A stretch of 64,000 bases of DNA from Actinomycetota bacterium (lineage in GTDB: Bacteria; Actinomycetota; Actinomycetes; S36-B12): contig JAUXVJ010000025.1 in NCBI GenBank assembly GCA_030684515.1, positions 1-64,000 of the forward strand, given 5' to 3'. A program made the position numbers and the translations under genes. The notes under the pieces are model-generated. The model was not told the origin of the DNA. It saw nothing but the letters and a program-made list of their open reading frames with translations, and made no database searches. This document shows, piece by piece, positions 16,378-24,595 of this stretch (within the stretch, counting starts at the first letter, position 1; every line of letters starts with the position of its first letter).

Positions 16378-17313
16378 TTACCTGGCGGCTGATACGAGGC
16401 TAAGAAGTCGCTCGGTCGCGATACATGAAACGAGGCAGCGCTCCTTCGCGTCGCCGAGTAGTTGGGCGGTCCATCTCGTCAGGCCGCCGTCGCCGAGGTT
16501 CAGATGTCCATCAAGCGCGGTGAGCCGGAGCGCGACGCCCTCGTAGTAGCCGTGGGCGTGGGTGCGCTCGGGAACCTCGACCACCATGTGGCCCAAGTCC
16601 TCGCGACCGATCCAGTCGCGAACGTGGTCACGCACAGAACTTGCGGCTCGACCTTCGTCCCAGTAGGTGAGTTCCACGCGCGGTAGTGCATCGGGGATGA
16701 ACTCGCGTAGTACGGCCAGCCAGAATCTGATCTGCTTCTCGACTAGTCGAGCTTCGGTCCGGCCGGTGCCTGTGTCCCGGGCGCTAGAGACGAGGGCGAA
16801 GAGCCGGAAGTGCGCAGGCATTCCCTCGCCGAAGTATTGCGCGCGCAATTGCCGATGAGCGGTGGCGAGATGGACCGTGCTCGCGCGACCCTCGGTGCGT
16901 CTGCGTATTGCGGCCTCGAGCGCGAGTGCGTTGGTGGAATCGCTGACCACCTCCGTGCCTCGAACGGTGGAGACGACGCGATTCTGGCTGATGGAGGACA
17001 CAGCAGCGGAGGTTCCAAGAGGTGCGACCGGCGATAGTTCTACTCCTGACACGTCCGCTGGGAGCATCCGCCAAATACGAGCTTCGAGGTTGGTCAATTC
17101 GCGCGGATCTGCTGTGGACGGACGCACGAACCGGTCTGCCTGCCAGCGGCGCAGGAGGTCAGATGGCTGAACAGTGGAGGAGCGCGCACGAGCAACTGCC
17201 AACAGGAGCGTGCTGAGATCAGTGGGCGAGAGGTCTCGCTCTAGCGCTTCGATTGCGCCAGCCGGTAGTTCGCGCAGTACCCGCCGCTCCGCATCGCCGC
17301 CCCGACCACCCAT
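16378..17313 (-). CDS. Unknown protein, possibly class II aminoacyl-tRNA synthetase-like fold
   Basis: 311 residues from ATG 17313. Not a recognised family. The central stretch PLGTSAAVSSISQNRVVSTV, followed by a TEVVSDSTNALALEAAIRR run, and a C-terminal GDGGLTRWTAQLLGD then ATERLLSL resemble the order of motif 2 and motif 3 elements of HisRS-like class II synthetase cores (GGRYD... then LERLL), but key catalytic arginines are not evident. It may be a paralogue used in a side reaction. Leftward cargo gene, 52 bp before the GNAT gene in genomic order (the GNAT gene is upstream in transcription). Confidence 0.45.
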   Translation of the reverse strand: MGGRGGDAERRVLRELPAGAIEALERDLSPTDLSTLLLAVARARSSTVQPSDLLRRWQADRFVRPSTADPRELTNLEARIWRMLPADVSGVELSPVAPLGTSAAVSSISQNRVVSTVRGTEVVSDSTNALALEAAIRRRTEGRASTVHLATAHRQLRAQYFGEGMPAHFRLFALVSSARDTGTGRTEARLVEKQIRFWLAVLREFIPDALPRVELTYWDEGRAASSVRDHVRDWIGREDLGHMVVEVPERTHAHGYYEGVALRLTALDGHLNLGDGGLTRWTAQLLGDAKERCLVSCIATERLLSLVSAAR

Positions 17314-17364
17314 CCCCAAACCTTAGGAGTCGAGTTAGGTCAAGGTCTGGTGTATCTCGTAGCG

Positions 17365-17895
17365 CTACGTGGCTTGACCCAGTTCGATCCAATAGCGACG
17401 GCTCGGTCGACCCTCGCTGGAGGTGTCCAGTCGTTCGAGAACGCCGTGGCAGGACTCGATCGTTCGGATCGAGGCCGTATTGGAGTCGTCGCAGATCAGG
17501 AGCACCCGTTTCAGCCCTAGTGCATGGGCGATCTCCAGCGATTGGCGCAAGATGGCTGTGGCGTAACCACGTCGACGGTATGCAGGGCGCACCGCGTAGC
17601 CGATGTGGCCCCCGAAACGTTCGAGGTAGTCGTTCAGCTCGTGTCTTATTGAGACTCGACCGACGACCTCGCCATTGACTTCAGCGAACAAGAACGTCGC
17701 TGGAACCCGTCCAGGTGACAGGTCGACACCTTGGCTGTGCCGCAAGACTTGCTCAACGTAGGCAGTCCAGGGTTCGTTGGGGCCTTGGAAGACGAACTGG
17801 AAACTCTCGGTGGCAAGCTCGGCTTGGGCCAGACTCACGATGACCTCGTCGTCCGGCCTAGGTAAACGAAGGCTGACGGATTCATGCGTTGCCAC
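17365..17895 (-). CDS. GNAT-family N-acetyltransferase
   Basis: 176 residues from ATG 17895. The acetyl-CoA binding motif A is clear (YAVRPAYRRRGYATAIL, residues about 100-116), with the preceding VNGEVVGRVSIRH strand (about 73-85) and a C-terminal CDDSNTASIRTIESCHG motif (about 134-150). This matches the subgroup of predicted acetyltransferases that act on small molecules or N-termini; the substrate is unknown. It lies in the leftward cargo block between the SIR2 protein and the 16378 gene. Confidence 0.85.
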   Translation of the reverse strand: MATHESVSLRLPRPDDEVIVSLAQAELATESFQFVFQGPNEPWTAYVEQVLRHSQGVDLSPGRVPATFLFAEVNGEVVGRVSIRHELNDYLERFGGHIGYAVRPAYRRRGYATAILRQSLEIAHALGLKRVLLICDDSNTASIRTIESCHGVLERLDTSSEGRPSRRYWIELGQAT

Positions 17896-18243
17896 TCACA
17901 AAGACTAATTCCAACGGGCTCAACTCAAACAGCGGTCCATTTGGCCCGCATTCTCGGAAGTCTTGAAAGCGGACGCCATCACCCGACGGCTATTCACGAT
18001 GCCACAGTCGTAGGCGCCAACTCGCTCGAGTGCAATCTGTGGCACTCGGTCCTCGGGCACAGAAGAAATGCACGGTCCCGGCGCCAGCAGGCCAAGACTC
18101 ATTACGGGACTAAGGAAGCCCCAATGCAGTTTGCGGGTGCTGTGTTACAGAGCATGCACCCTTGAGCCGTCCGGTTAGACCATGCCGAACTTCTTGTCTT
18201 TCCCCTTCCACAGACCTGTCGAAGGTAACTTTCGCTGAGTCCC
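17896..18243. other. Intergenic region, nothing recognised
   Basis: 348 bp between the SIR2 gene's stop and the GNAT start. No ORF with a ribosome binding site, no RNA gene, no strong terminator and no copy of the island motif were seen. It presumably holds the GNAT promoter. Confidence 0.4.
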
Positions 18244-21200
18244 TCAATCGCCGGATGGAGGAGTAATGGAAGCCGCGACTGGGCCGCGTGCTGAGAATGC
18301 CGGTTCGAACTCGACAACGTCGCCTTCGCCAGGCTTGTAGGCGCCAAACTTGGGACCCGGACAAAAGAAGTTTGGAAGCCCAGGAGTCGATAGGAATGCG
18401 TATCCCGCCCGGACTCCAGTCATCCGTCCTGTCAACTTCAAGACAGCACCGGACTTACGTGGCCGATACCCAATCCGGTTTGCATCTGCGAACGAAAATC
18501 CTTGATCCGCCGCTCGTTTCCAAACATCGTTGGCTTCATCAAAGTGTGTGGCCATGGTCAACATGCCCCCATACGTGGCGACGAAATGTGGATCTCGGGC
18601 CCCGTTCATACGCGCAAGGTGCATCACCGCAATCGAATCAGCATATTCGCGTCCTGCATCGTCGTATGCCCGCGCAAGCTCCAACGCCAGATGTGGATCG
18701 TCCGGATGTGTTGTGAGACCTTCGAGAAGCACACTGGACGCTTGGTCGAGTTGCCCATTTCGACGTAGGAACGAGCCGAGCATGAATCGGGCGACCGGGC
18801 TTGTCGGTGCTGCTGCCAGCGCCTGTCTAAGGGCTCCTAACCGTGCAGGTGCATTTCCAACAGCAGCCTCAACTTTTGATGAAACTAGGTAGAGGCCTTC
18901 CCGCTGTCGTACCTTTTGAAGACCTCGGAAAACTACTTCTTGGGCCCGGTTTAGATAGTCGACTGCTTCCTCATCGCTGGAGGACTGACTGGCCCAGTCA
19001 AGATACAACTCAGCTAAGGACTGATACGAATATTCGTCACGAGGATTCTGTCGCAGGGCTCCTTCAAATGCATCCTCGCTCTGTGCGAGGCGTCGACGCG
19101 CAACTTCTGGCGTTGTAGCTGCTAGTGCCATGTCTCGAAGGATGACGCCGCGAGTGTGGTTTATAGCGCGGGATTTTGGCTCAAGCTCCAATGCTCTTTC
19201 AACCTCGGATAGCGCAAGCTCAAGTTTGTCTTCACGGAGCAGCATCCGTCCGTAATGCTGTCGAACGTACCCATTTGTAGGGTCTTTCCGACAGGCAAGT
19301 TCGAAGAATCTAGTTTTGGCCTCCAACGTTTGTAGGCTGTCAACAGCCACCTCGTCCCTCGTGAAGGCCTCGAACGCCTTCACATCGACGCCAAACGTGA
19401 GATTGAGCGCATCGAGAACTGTCAACAAGGTTCGCTCGTGCTCATTTCGGCCGAGACACCTATTCCAAACGATGTCAGCAATTATTTGGTGACGGGCCCG
19501 CAGAGCCTCGAGTCCCCGCGCTTCATCGATCGTTTCCCAAACCAATATGCCTTCGAGTCCACCAGCCATGACTTGGTAAAGGTCGGTTGCGCCTATCCCG
19601 AGTGCTTCGGCGCAAAGCATGTCGCGCGCTAACGCGCGTCCCCGAGTAAACGCACACACGAGGCCGTATAGGTATCGCGCGCGTTCGTCTTGTATGCCTC
19701 TGAACTCATCCTCGATAATCGCGTCAAAGGCCTTGCCCTCTGTTGCTTCGCGCATAGTTACCAAGAGATCCTGCTTGTTCCTGACCTTGATCGCTGCGAA
19801 TCGCAGATCTGCATCGAGAGGTGCGAGCTTCCCCAACGAGCCGGTACGTTCGAGCGAATCCACAAGACGGACGATCTCGTCGTCGGATAGTTGTTCTAGC
19901 GTAAACTCCTGTGGTCGCAGGGTCGGCCGACACTGACGCCACTCGTTGAGTCGCTCTCCCAAGAGTAGGAACGCGGGTATCTTCAGTGCTGCTAGAAGCT
20001 TGCCAATCTCGGACAGTTCGCGTTCGTAGTCAGCGGCGTTGTCAACACAGAAGACGATCGGCGACGGAAAGTAGCGCGCCGCGTACTCAACATCAGCGGG
20101 GCTGGGGGTCATCCCAGGCCGAAGGAACAATGTTGTCCCCACCTTGTTCTGCGCAAACCAGGCAGCGACGGCCATCAACAGCGTCGAAGTGCCATATCCC
20201 GCGGATCCGAGGACGATTTGGCTCGTGACTCGAGGGCTTGGGTCGGTAGCAAACTCGACTAGCTGCTCAACTAGTGACTCTTCAATGTCGCGCTGGAAGT
20301 TCAGCCCACGACCAATGAGGCTCCAATTTGCGCGGTCTCCACGATGGAAAGCATCGGTGTTAGGAGTTGCTCCGAAGTCGGCTTGGTTGACATAGTCCCA
20401 AGCGTTGAGAAGCCGACTCACAGCCACGGGAGAATCGGCAAATAGATCGCGCAGATCCGATGGAATCCGAGCAGCCATAGCGTCGAGATTGTGTGGACTA
20501 ACTCGAATGTCGCCAATCCTGGTCTGAACGGCGACTCGCAGTTCCTCTAGATTTCCGTCGATTGTCGTAATGTCTTGTGCGCTAAGAATCTCGGCATCGA
20601 TCTCAGGCGTATTAGGGGCGATTCTGTACGATGGTGGCGGCTTATTCGGAGCGAACTCTGCTCTCAGCTCAGCAGAGATCATGCGCCAGTTTGCGTCGCG
20701 GTGGCTGTACCCGACATAAAGGATTGGCGTGGTGGCGAATGACATTCGCAGATGATCGAAGAGCATCTGCCGTCGATCTCTGAATCGCGCGTAATCTTGT
20801 TCGGTGACGAGAATCGATCCCTTTGCCTCGTCAGAAAACAGACTGCCGTGTAGATGAAAAACTGGTACTTGAAATCTAGGATCCCACCCCTTGACTTCCG
20901 AATTCGCCCCGATAACGACTGGCTGCTGCGTTGGATCGGTCGTCAACTCGTAAGACCGTTCAATTCCGCGATCATAATTGGTAGTGAAGATTGCCTTCCA
21001 GGTTAGTGAGGCAAGCCAGCGCAGATTTTCATCAGGCTCCAAATCCGTCAGCGCTTCCTCGAGAAAGGCCACCAGCTTGGCCCTCCCATGGCGCTGTTCC
21101 ACGAGTTGCGCAGCCTGAGCTAGATCCGGTTCCAGACCTACATCGAAGCCGAATTTGGCGGCAAGCATCACGGCCAGTTGTCCACCATCTGGCGCGTGGT

Positions 21201-21300
21201 CACCGTTCGGTGCTGTGAGGTTGTACCCCACTCCAGAGCCCAAGAACAGCACGCATTCGCCGGCCTCGAGAGCACCAACTAGTCCAAGCGGCAAATCCAT
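18244..21300 (-). CDS. SIR2 - P-loop - TPR - cold-shock-like protein, probable anti-phage effector
   Basis: 1018 residues. The N-terminal SIR2-like NADase domain has GSGVGYN at 21-27, FTTNYD at 105-110 (N108), FHLHG at 148-152 (H151) and VGYSHRD at 196-202, the residues used for NAD cleavage in defence SIR2 proteins. A STAND-like P-loop region at about 330-620 carries GSAGYGTST at 365-373, where the usual Walker A lysine is replaced, and a Walker B-like SPIVFCVDN at 413-421. Helical TPR-like repeats run about 660-930. The last 65 residues resemble a cold-shock/OB fold (AGYAFLSTPG, GDVVEFEP, GPVAASI). Such architecture suggests a sensor that depletes NAD on infection. The function is inferred from SIR2-STAND defence proteins; the C-terminal domain combination is unfamiliar to me. 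Confidence 0.75.
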   Translation of the reverse strand: MDLPLGLVGALEAGECVLFLGSGVGYNLTAPNGDHAPDGGQLAVMLAAKFGFDVGLEPDLAQAAQLVEQRHGRAKLVAFLEEALTDLEPDENLRWLASLTWKAIFTTNYDRGIERSYELTTDPTQQPVVIGANSEVKGWDPRFQVPVFHLHGSLFSDEAKGSILVTEQDYARFRDRRQMLFDHLRMSFATTPILYVGYSHRDANWRMISAELRAEFAPNKPPPSYRIAPNTPEIDAEILSAQDITTIDGNLEELRVAVQTRIGDIRVSPHNLDAMAARIPSDLRDLFADSPVAVSRLLNAWDYVNQADFGATPNTDAFHRGDRANWSLIGRGLNFQRDIEESLVEQLVEFATDPSPRVTSQIVLGSAGYGTSTLLMAVAAWFAQNKVGTTLFLRPGMTPSPADVEYAARYFPSPIVFCVDNAADYERELSEIGKLLAALKIPAFLLLGERLNEWRQCRPTLRPQEFTLEQLSDDEIVRLVDSLERTGSLGKLAPLDADLRFAAIKVRNKQDLLVTMREATEGKAFDAIIEDEFRGIQDERARYLYGLVCAFTRGRALARDMLCAEALGIGATDLYQVMAGGLEGILVWETIDEARGLEALRARHQIIADIVWNRCLGRNEHERTLLTVLDALNLTFGVDVKAFEAFTRDEVAVDSLQTLEAKTRFFELACRKDPTNGYVRQHYGRMLLREDKLELALSEVERALELEPKSRAINHTRGVILRDMALAATTPEVARRRLAQSEDAFEGALRQNPRDEYSYQSLAELYLDWASQSSSDEEAVDYLNRAQEVVFRGLQKVRQREGLYLVSSKVEAAVGNAPARLGALRQALAAAPTSPVARFMLGSFLRRNGQLDQASSVLLEGLTTHPDDPHLALELARAYDDAGREYADSIAVMHLARMNGARDPHFVATYGGMLTMATHFDEANDVWKRAADQGFSFADANRIGYRPRKSGAVLKLTGRMTGVRAGYAFLSTPGLPNFFCPGPKFGAYKPGEGDVVEFEPAFSARGPVAASITPPSGD

Positions 21301-21499
21301 TGGAAGCGACCTCGATTCCTTCAGGGTGTGCTGAGCCTAGGGCAGGACTCCTACAAATCAGACGACGTAGCGTCAAGACTCATGAGCAAGCCACAGCTGC
21401 GCGGAAGATGCATCAAACGCTAGGGGCCCTTCACGTCCAGCCCGGTCCACGCTCTTATTCGCCAAGTCTTGCCACGTGTGCCAATTGTGCTGTTCGGTC

Positions 21500-21517
21500 C
21501 TCCGATCAGAATCGGAG
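21500..21517. repeat. Short inverted repeat downstream of integrase
   Basis: CTCCGAT, 4 nt, ATCGGAG, located 15 bp past the integrase stop on its transcript. It could be a weak terminator, but no T-tract follows. The rest of 21301-21531 shows nothing recognisable. Confidence 0.3.
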
Positions 21518-21531
21518 AGTCCTGCCTACAT

Positions 21532-23586
21532 TCATCTTCCTTTGCGCTTCTGCCGGCGCAACGTCATGAGCTCTGGACGATTGACGACTCGCTGCAGGCT
21601 CCTTCTTGTGACGTATCGCGTTCCATCTGGTCCCCGAGCAGGCAACTCGTCCAACGTGCCGAGCAGCACGCGCGACTCGATGGTTCGCGACTGCACGCCA
21701 AGGAGGTGTGCGGCCTCAGCAAAGGGCATCCCTTGGGCTTGCAGCTCTCGCTCGAGCGCGATGAGACGCTCAAGTTCGGCAATGGAGCCTCGCGGAATGT
21801 AGATGCTTCGCTCTCCGCCCGGCTCGATCTCGAGTGAGAAGCGCTTGATCCAGTTGTACAAGCGGTGGTAGCTGACGCCGGTGTTCTCCTCTAGATCCAC
21901 CAGAGTGGTGCGCTGCATCTCAGTTCTTGCGAATCTCAGCGCAGCACTGCGTCGGATGCGGTGTCCCTGGTGCGTTCCACCGGTGACTTTCCCAAGGCTG
22001 GCTTCGATGCGTCCCTCGCGTGCCCAACGTCGCACTGTCGGCAGTCCACGCTTGAGGAACTCCGCTACGTCTTCGATGCTGAGCCAAGGGTCGTCAGGTT
22101 CGTCGTCGCCAATAACAAGCCAACCATGCTCGACTAGTCGCGCGTCTATCTGTTCACTTCGCACCGCCAGCAGGGGCTGAGCACCGGTCGTACACCGTCT
22201 GGCAGTGGGGACTAGTAGGCCAGTTGGCAGTTCGCGATCGATGAGGTCCTCCATGGCCTTGCAGACCCTGACGATCTTGTCGTTGACAGGCTGATCGGCG
22301 ACATAGTGAAGGGCGTGCACGTCGGTTCCTGGGGCATGTCCCGCATAGCGACGCAGCGCTGTCGGATCCAGCCCTGGTATCCATTCGAGGTCTGTGATTG
22401 CAGATGAGCGCAGATCCTTCGGGTTGGGAAGCCGCAAGGCCGTGCGAGCGAAACCGTTGAGAGTCGAGGTGGTGACTCCTGCGTCTTCCGCAGCTCGCTT
22501 GAGGGCCAACCGAAAGGTCTCTTGCCCTCCGCTGTCCGATGCGACCATCCCCGGCACGATTCGAGCACTTTGGTCGACCTGGCCGGTTTCGGGGTCGGTG
22601 TGGAACACGTCAATGACGTGGCCGTAGAGCCGCATGAGTTGGAAGGGGACGAGCTGCATACGTTCGCTGTACCCGTGTTTCATGCCTTCCTTGTGGAAGG
22701 TACGCACGATGTTCTCGCCCTCGAAGGCATGGAACTTCCTTCCCCCTTGGGCATGTAGCCACAGCAGGCCACGTCCAGTTCCGTCACCAAGTGGGATCAA
22801 GTCCGCCACGCGCATGCCGTATGCCTCGCCCAGTCGAAGCGTCAAGATGCGGCAGGTCCACAGCGTGATCTGGTGGACGGCGTGCATGTGCTCGGCGATG
22901 CGCGCCACATCACCGATGCTCAAGCTTGCGGCCTTCGGAGAGGCCTTGCGCCTGGATCGCGGTGTGCGCACGTCGGCGAGGTTGAAGGACAGCTCCCATG
23001 CGCCCATGGCAGCGCCGAGTTTGATCACTGCGTCAAGACAGCGCCGGACGTCGGACAACGTGTCCTGGCTGAGTCCCTCGCTTGTCTTCGGTCCGCGTCG
23101 GCCGACCTCAAGAACGTCCGAAGGACGACCCAGATCGCCGAGATAGGTGCGGTACGCATCCCTGGTCAGTGATTGGCCGGCGTCGAATATCGGCGAGAGG
23201 AACGGCACCACGCGTCGATTGAGCATCGCTCGCACCGTGTTCGCCCGGTCGGCTCCGCCGCTGCGTCCGTCCACGTAGACCTCGTGGAACCAAGCGTCGG
23301 TCACTTGCGTGACTGTCATGCGTACGCGTGGTTCGGGGATCGGCAAGGTCTCAGATGGCTTGCGCGACCTACGGGTCGGATCGCTTTCGCCGAGGACTGC
23401 ATCCCGCGATGGCAGGGGCAGGCCCGCGGTGACATTCGCTGCTGCCAGTGCGCACCAGGCTTTGGCTTGTGCCTTGGTGTCGAACAGCTCGTAGTGCCGC
23501 TGCGGCGATCCGGTGGCGATGCGTATGGAGGCCTGGAATCGTCCGCCGGGACGAGAGACGACGGAGCCAGTCAGTGCGCGTGACAT
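21532..23586 (-). CDS. Tyrosine recombinase (integrase) with three C-terminal HTH modules
   Basis: 684 residues, much longer than usual phage integrases (about 350-450). The catalytic region shows R251 (LRLGEAYGM), R393 (DLRSSAIT, His of HxxR missing), H417 (AGHAPG) and Y428 (ALHYV). Added after it are three excisionase-like HTH segments: residues 501-552 (LSIEDVAEFLKRGLPTVRRW), 562-600 (YHRLYNWIKRF) and 618-667 (PFAEAAHLLGVQSRTIESRV). ATG 23586 overlaps the preceding stop by one base (TGATG), so it is co-translated with the small HTH protein. Located next to tRNA-fMet, its presumed target. It catalyses element integration and probably excision. Confidence 0.8.
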   Translation of the reverse strand: MSRALTGSVVSRPGGRFQASIRIATGSPQRHYELFDTKAQAKAWCALAAANVTAGLPLPSRDAVLGESDPTRRSRKPSETLPIPEPRVRMTVTQVTDAWFHEVYVDGRSGGADRANTVRAMLNRRVVPFLSPIFDAGQSLTRDAYRTYLGDLGRPSDVLEVGRRGPKTSEGLSQDTLSDVRRCLDAVIKLGAAMGAWELSFNLADVRTPRSRRKASPKAASLSIGDVARIAEHMHAVHQITLWTCRILTLRLGEAYGMRVADLIPLGDGTGRGLLWLHAQGGRKFHAFEGENIVRTFHKEGMKHGYSERMQLVPFQLMRLYGHVIDVFHTDPETGQVDQSARIVPGMVASDSGGQETFRLALKRAAEDAGVTTSTLNGFARTALRLPNPKDLRSSAITDLEWIPGLDPTALRRYAGHAPGTDVHALHYVADQPVNDKIVRVCKAMEDLIDRELPTGLLVPTARRCTTGAQPLLAVRSEQIDARLVEHGWLVIGDDEPDDPWLSIEDVAEFLKRGLPTVRRWAREGRIEASLGKVTGGTHQGHRIRRSAALRFARTEMQRTTLVDLEENTGVSYHRLYNWIKRFSLEIEPGGERSIYIPRGSIAELERLIALERELQAQGMPFAEAAHLLGVQSRTIESRVLLGTLDELPARGPDGTRYVTRRSLQRVVNRPELMTLRRQKRKGR

Positions 23587-23978
23587 CAGGCAGCCCTCCC
23601 GCCTGCGACGAGCTGACGCAGGAATGCGATCTCGTCTTGGGCGCGGGCAAGTTCGGCTCGCAGGCCGCGGTTCTCAGCCAAGGCTTCCGCGAGCTGGGTG
23701 CTGGTAGGGCCTCCGGGGAGGCCTGGACTTCGAGGCTCGGCTGCCAAGCGCGCCGCAGTTGGCGTCGCGGGTAGGGCCAGGGCTGATGCAGGCAGGAGTC
23801 CGGCATCGACGAGGTCGCGCACGGGAATCGCCCAAGATCGGTCCAGGCCGACCTGACGGGCATGCGGGAAGGCACCGGCCTTGAGCCGGCGCTTGATCGT
23901 GTCGACACTGACCGCGCAGGCATGAGCTGCATCCAGCCGGCCCAATTCGGCGGTGATATCGACGGCGGTAATGGTCAT
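23586..23978 (-). CDS. Small HTH / coiled-coil DNA-binding protein (excisionase or regulator)
   Basis: 130 residues from ATG 23978, fixed by AAGGAGG 8 nt upstream. Residues about 8-50 form an excisionase-type HTH (AVSVDTIKRRLKAGAFPHAR, then an AIPVRDLVDAGLL wing). A Pro/Ala-rich linker follows, then a coiled coil at about 97-125 (LAEALAENRGLRAELARAQD). Coupled to the integrase by TGATG. By position it is a recombination directionality factor or the regulator of the integrase operon; it could also be the protein that reads the island motif, one copy of which (D) lies 43 bp upstream. Those roles are inference. Confidence 0.7.
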   Translation of the reverse strand: MTITAVDITAELGRLDAAHACAVSVDTIKRRLKAGAFPHARQVGLDRSWAIPVRDLVDAGLLPASALALPATPTAARLAAEPRSPGLPGGPTSTQLAEALAENRGLRAELARAQDEIAFLRQLVAGGRAA

Positions 23979-24020
23979 GTCGTTGGCCTCCTTGACGTTC
24001 GCAGCGGCGCTGTTCAGTAG

Positions 24021-24055
24021 GTCAACGGTGTGAGGGCCTCGGTACCTCGCAAGTT
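24021..24055 (-). promoter_or_regulatory. Island regulatory motif, copy D (toward HTH/integrase operon)
   Basis: Minus strand: AACTTGCGAGGTACC, a 10-nt spacer, CACCGTTGAC. It ends 43 bp before the ATG at 23978. Together with copy B the best-conserved pair, 15 kb apart. Confidence 0.65.
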
Positions 24056-24158
24056 CGAGGACGCATGGGTCGTTCATGGGGTCTCCTTCGTCTGGAATGG
24101 CGGTCTGGCGGGGACTGGCCATCAGGGAGGAGAACGAGCACGGCAGGCGCGCCTTGGG

Positions 24159-24340
24159 GGTGCAGCGGGTGCAAAGTGCCCTGGGCTGCACCGGGAGCCG
24201 GGGCAGCGGGTGTGCAGGATCGGGTGGATTGCCTCGTGCGCTGGTGGTGCAGGCATGGGGGTGCAAGGGGGGCATAGTGCCCCTGGAGTCCGCCTACTTA
24301 TCGCACACTTTCCGCCTACTTTGCCCCGGCGAGGGGTGCA
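24159..24340. repeat. Cluster of GGTGCA hexamers beside the att site
   Basis: GGTGCA occurs at 24159, 24168, 24246, 24260 and 24335, with an inverted copy (TGCACC) at 24187 and a near match at 24211. An 11-bp direct repeat TCCGCCTACTT lies at 24289-24299 and 24311-24321. The cluster sits between the HTH/integrase operon and tRNA-fMet, where arm-type sites of tyrosine recombinases are expected. No coding gene is supported in 23979-24361. Confidence 0.5.
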
Positions 24341-24361
24341 GAAAATAGGGTCAAAATAGGA

Positions 24362-24388
24362 CAGACCCCCCTCAATGAGGGGGGTCTG
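24362..24388 (-). terminator. Strong hairpin after tRNA-fMet
   Basis: A perfect 13-bp inverted repeat, CAGACCCCCCTCA / TGAGGGGGGTCTG, around a single central base, 14 bp past the tRNA 3' end. It is followed on the minus strand by a TATTTT stretch. Probably terminates the tRNA transcript; it lies on the island side of the junction. Confidence 0.7.
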
Positions 24389-24401
24389 AACCTTTGGAAA
24401 G

Positions 24402-24475
24402 TAGCGGGGACAGGATTTGAACCTGTGACCTCTGGGTTATGAGCCCAGCGAGCTACCGAGCTGCTCCACCCCGCG
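24402..24475 (-). tRNA. tRNA-fMet (CAT), island attachment site
   Basis: On the minus strand it begins CGCGGGGTGGAGCAG and ends GTCCCCGCTA. The anticodon CAT (24439-24441) sits in a loop with the stem GGGCT/AGCCC-like pairing, and the T arm GGTTCAAATCC is canonical. C1 is unpaired with position 72 and three G-C pairs close the anticodon stem, both initiator hallmarks. CCA is not encoded: the sequence after A73 continues C-TTT. Integrases commonly use tRNA 3' ends, and the integrase operon is adjacent. Confidence 0.92.
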
Positions 24476-24595
24476 GTGACCTTTCGGCTTGAGAAGAATA
24501 CGGGAAAGCTCCCGTGACTCCTAATGGGGGTGCACCCAAGGAGTCTTTCGCTTCCCCAACGCCTGCCTCCGAGCTGCAGGCCTAGCTGCTGGACT

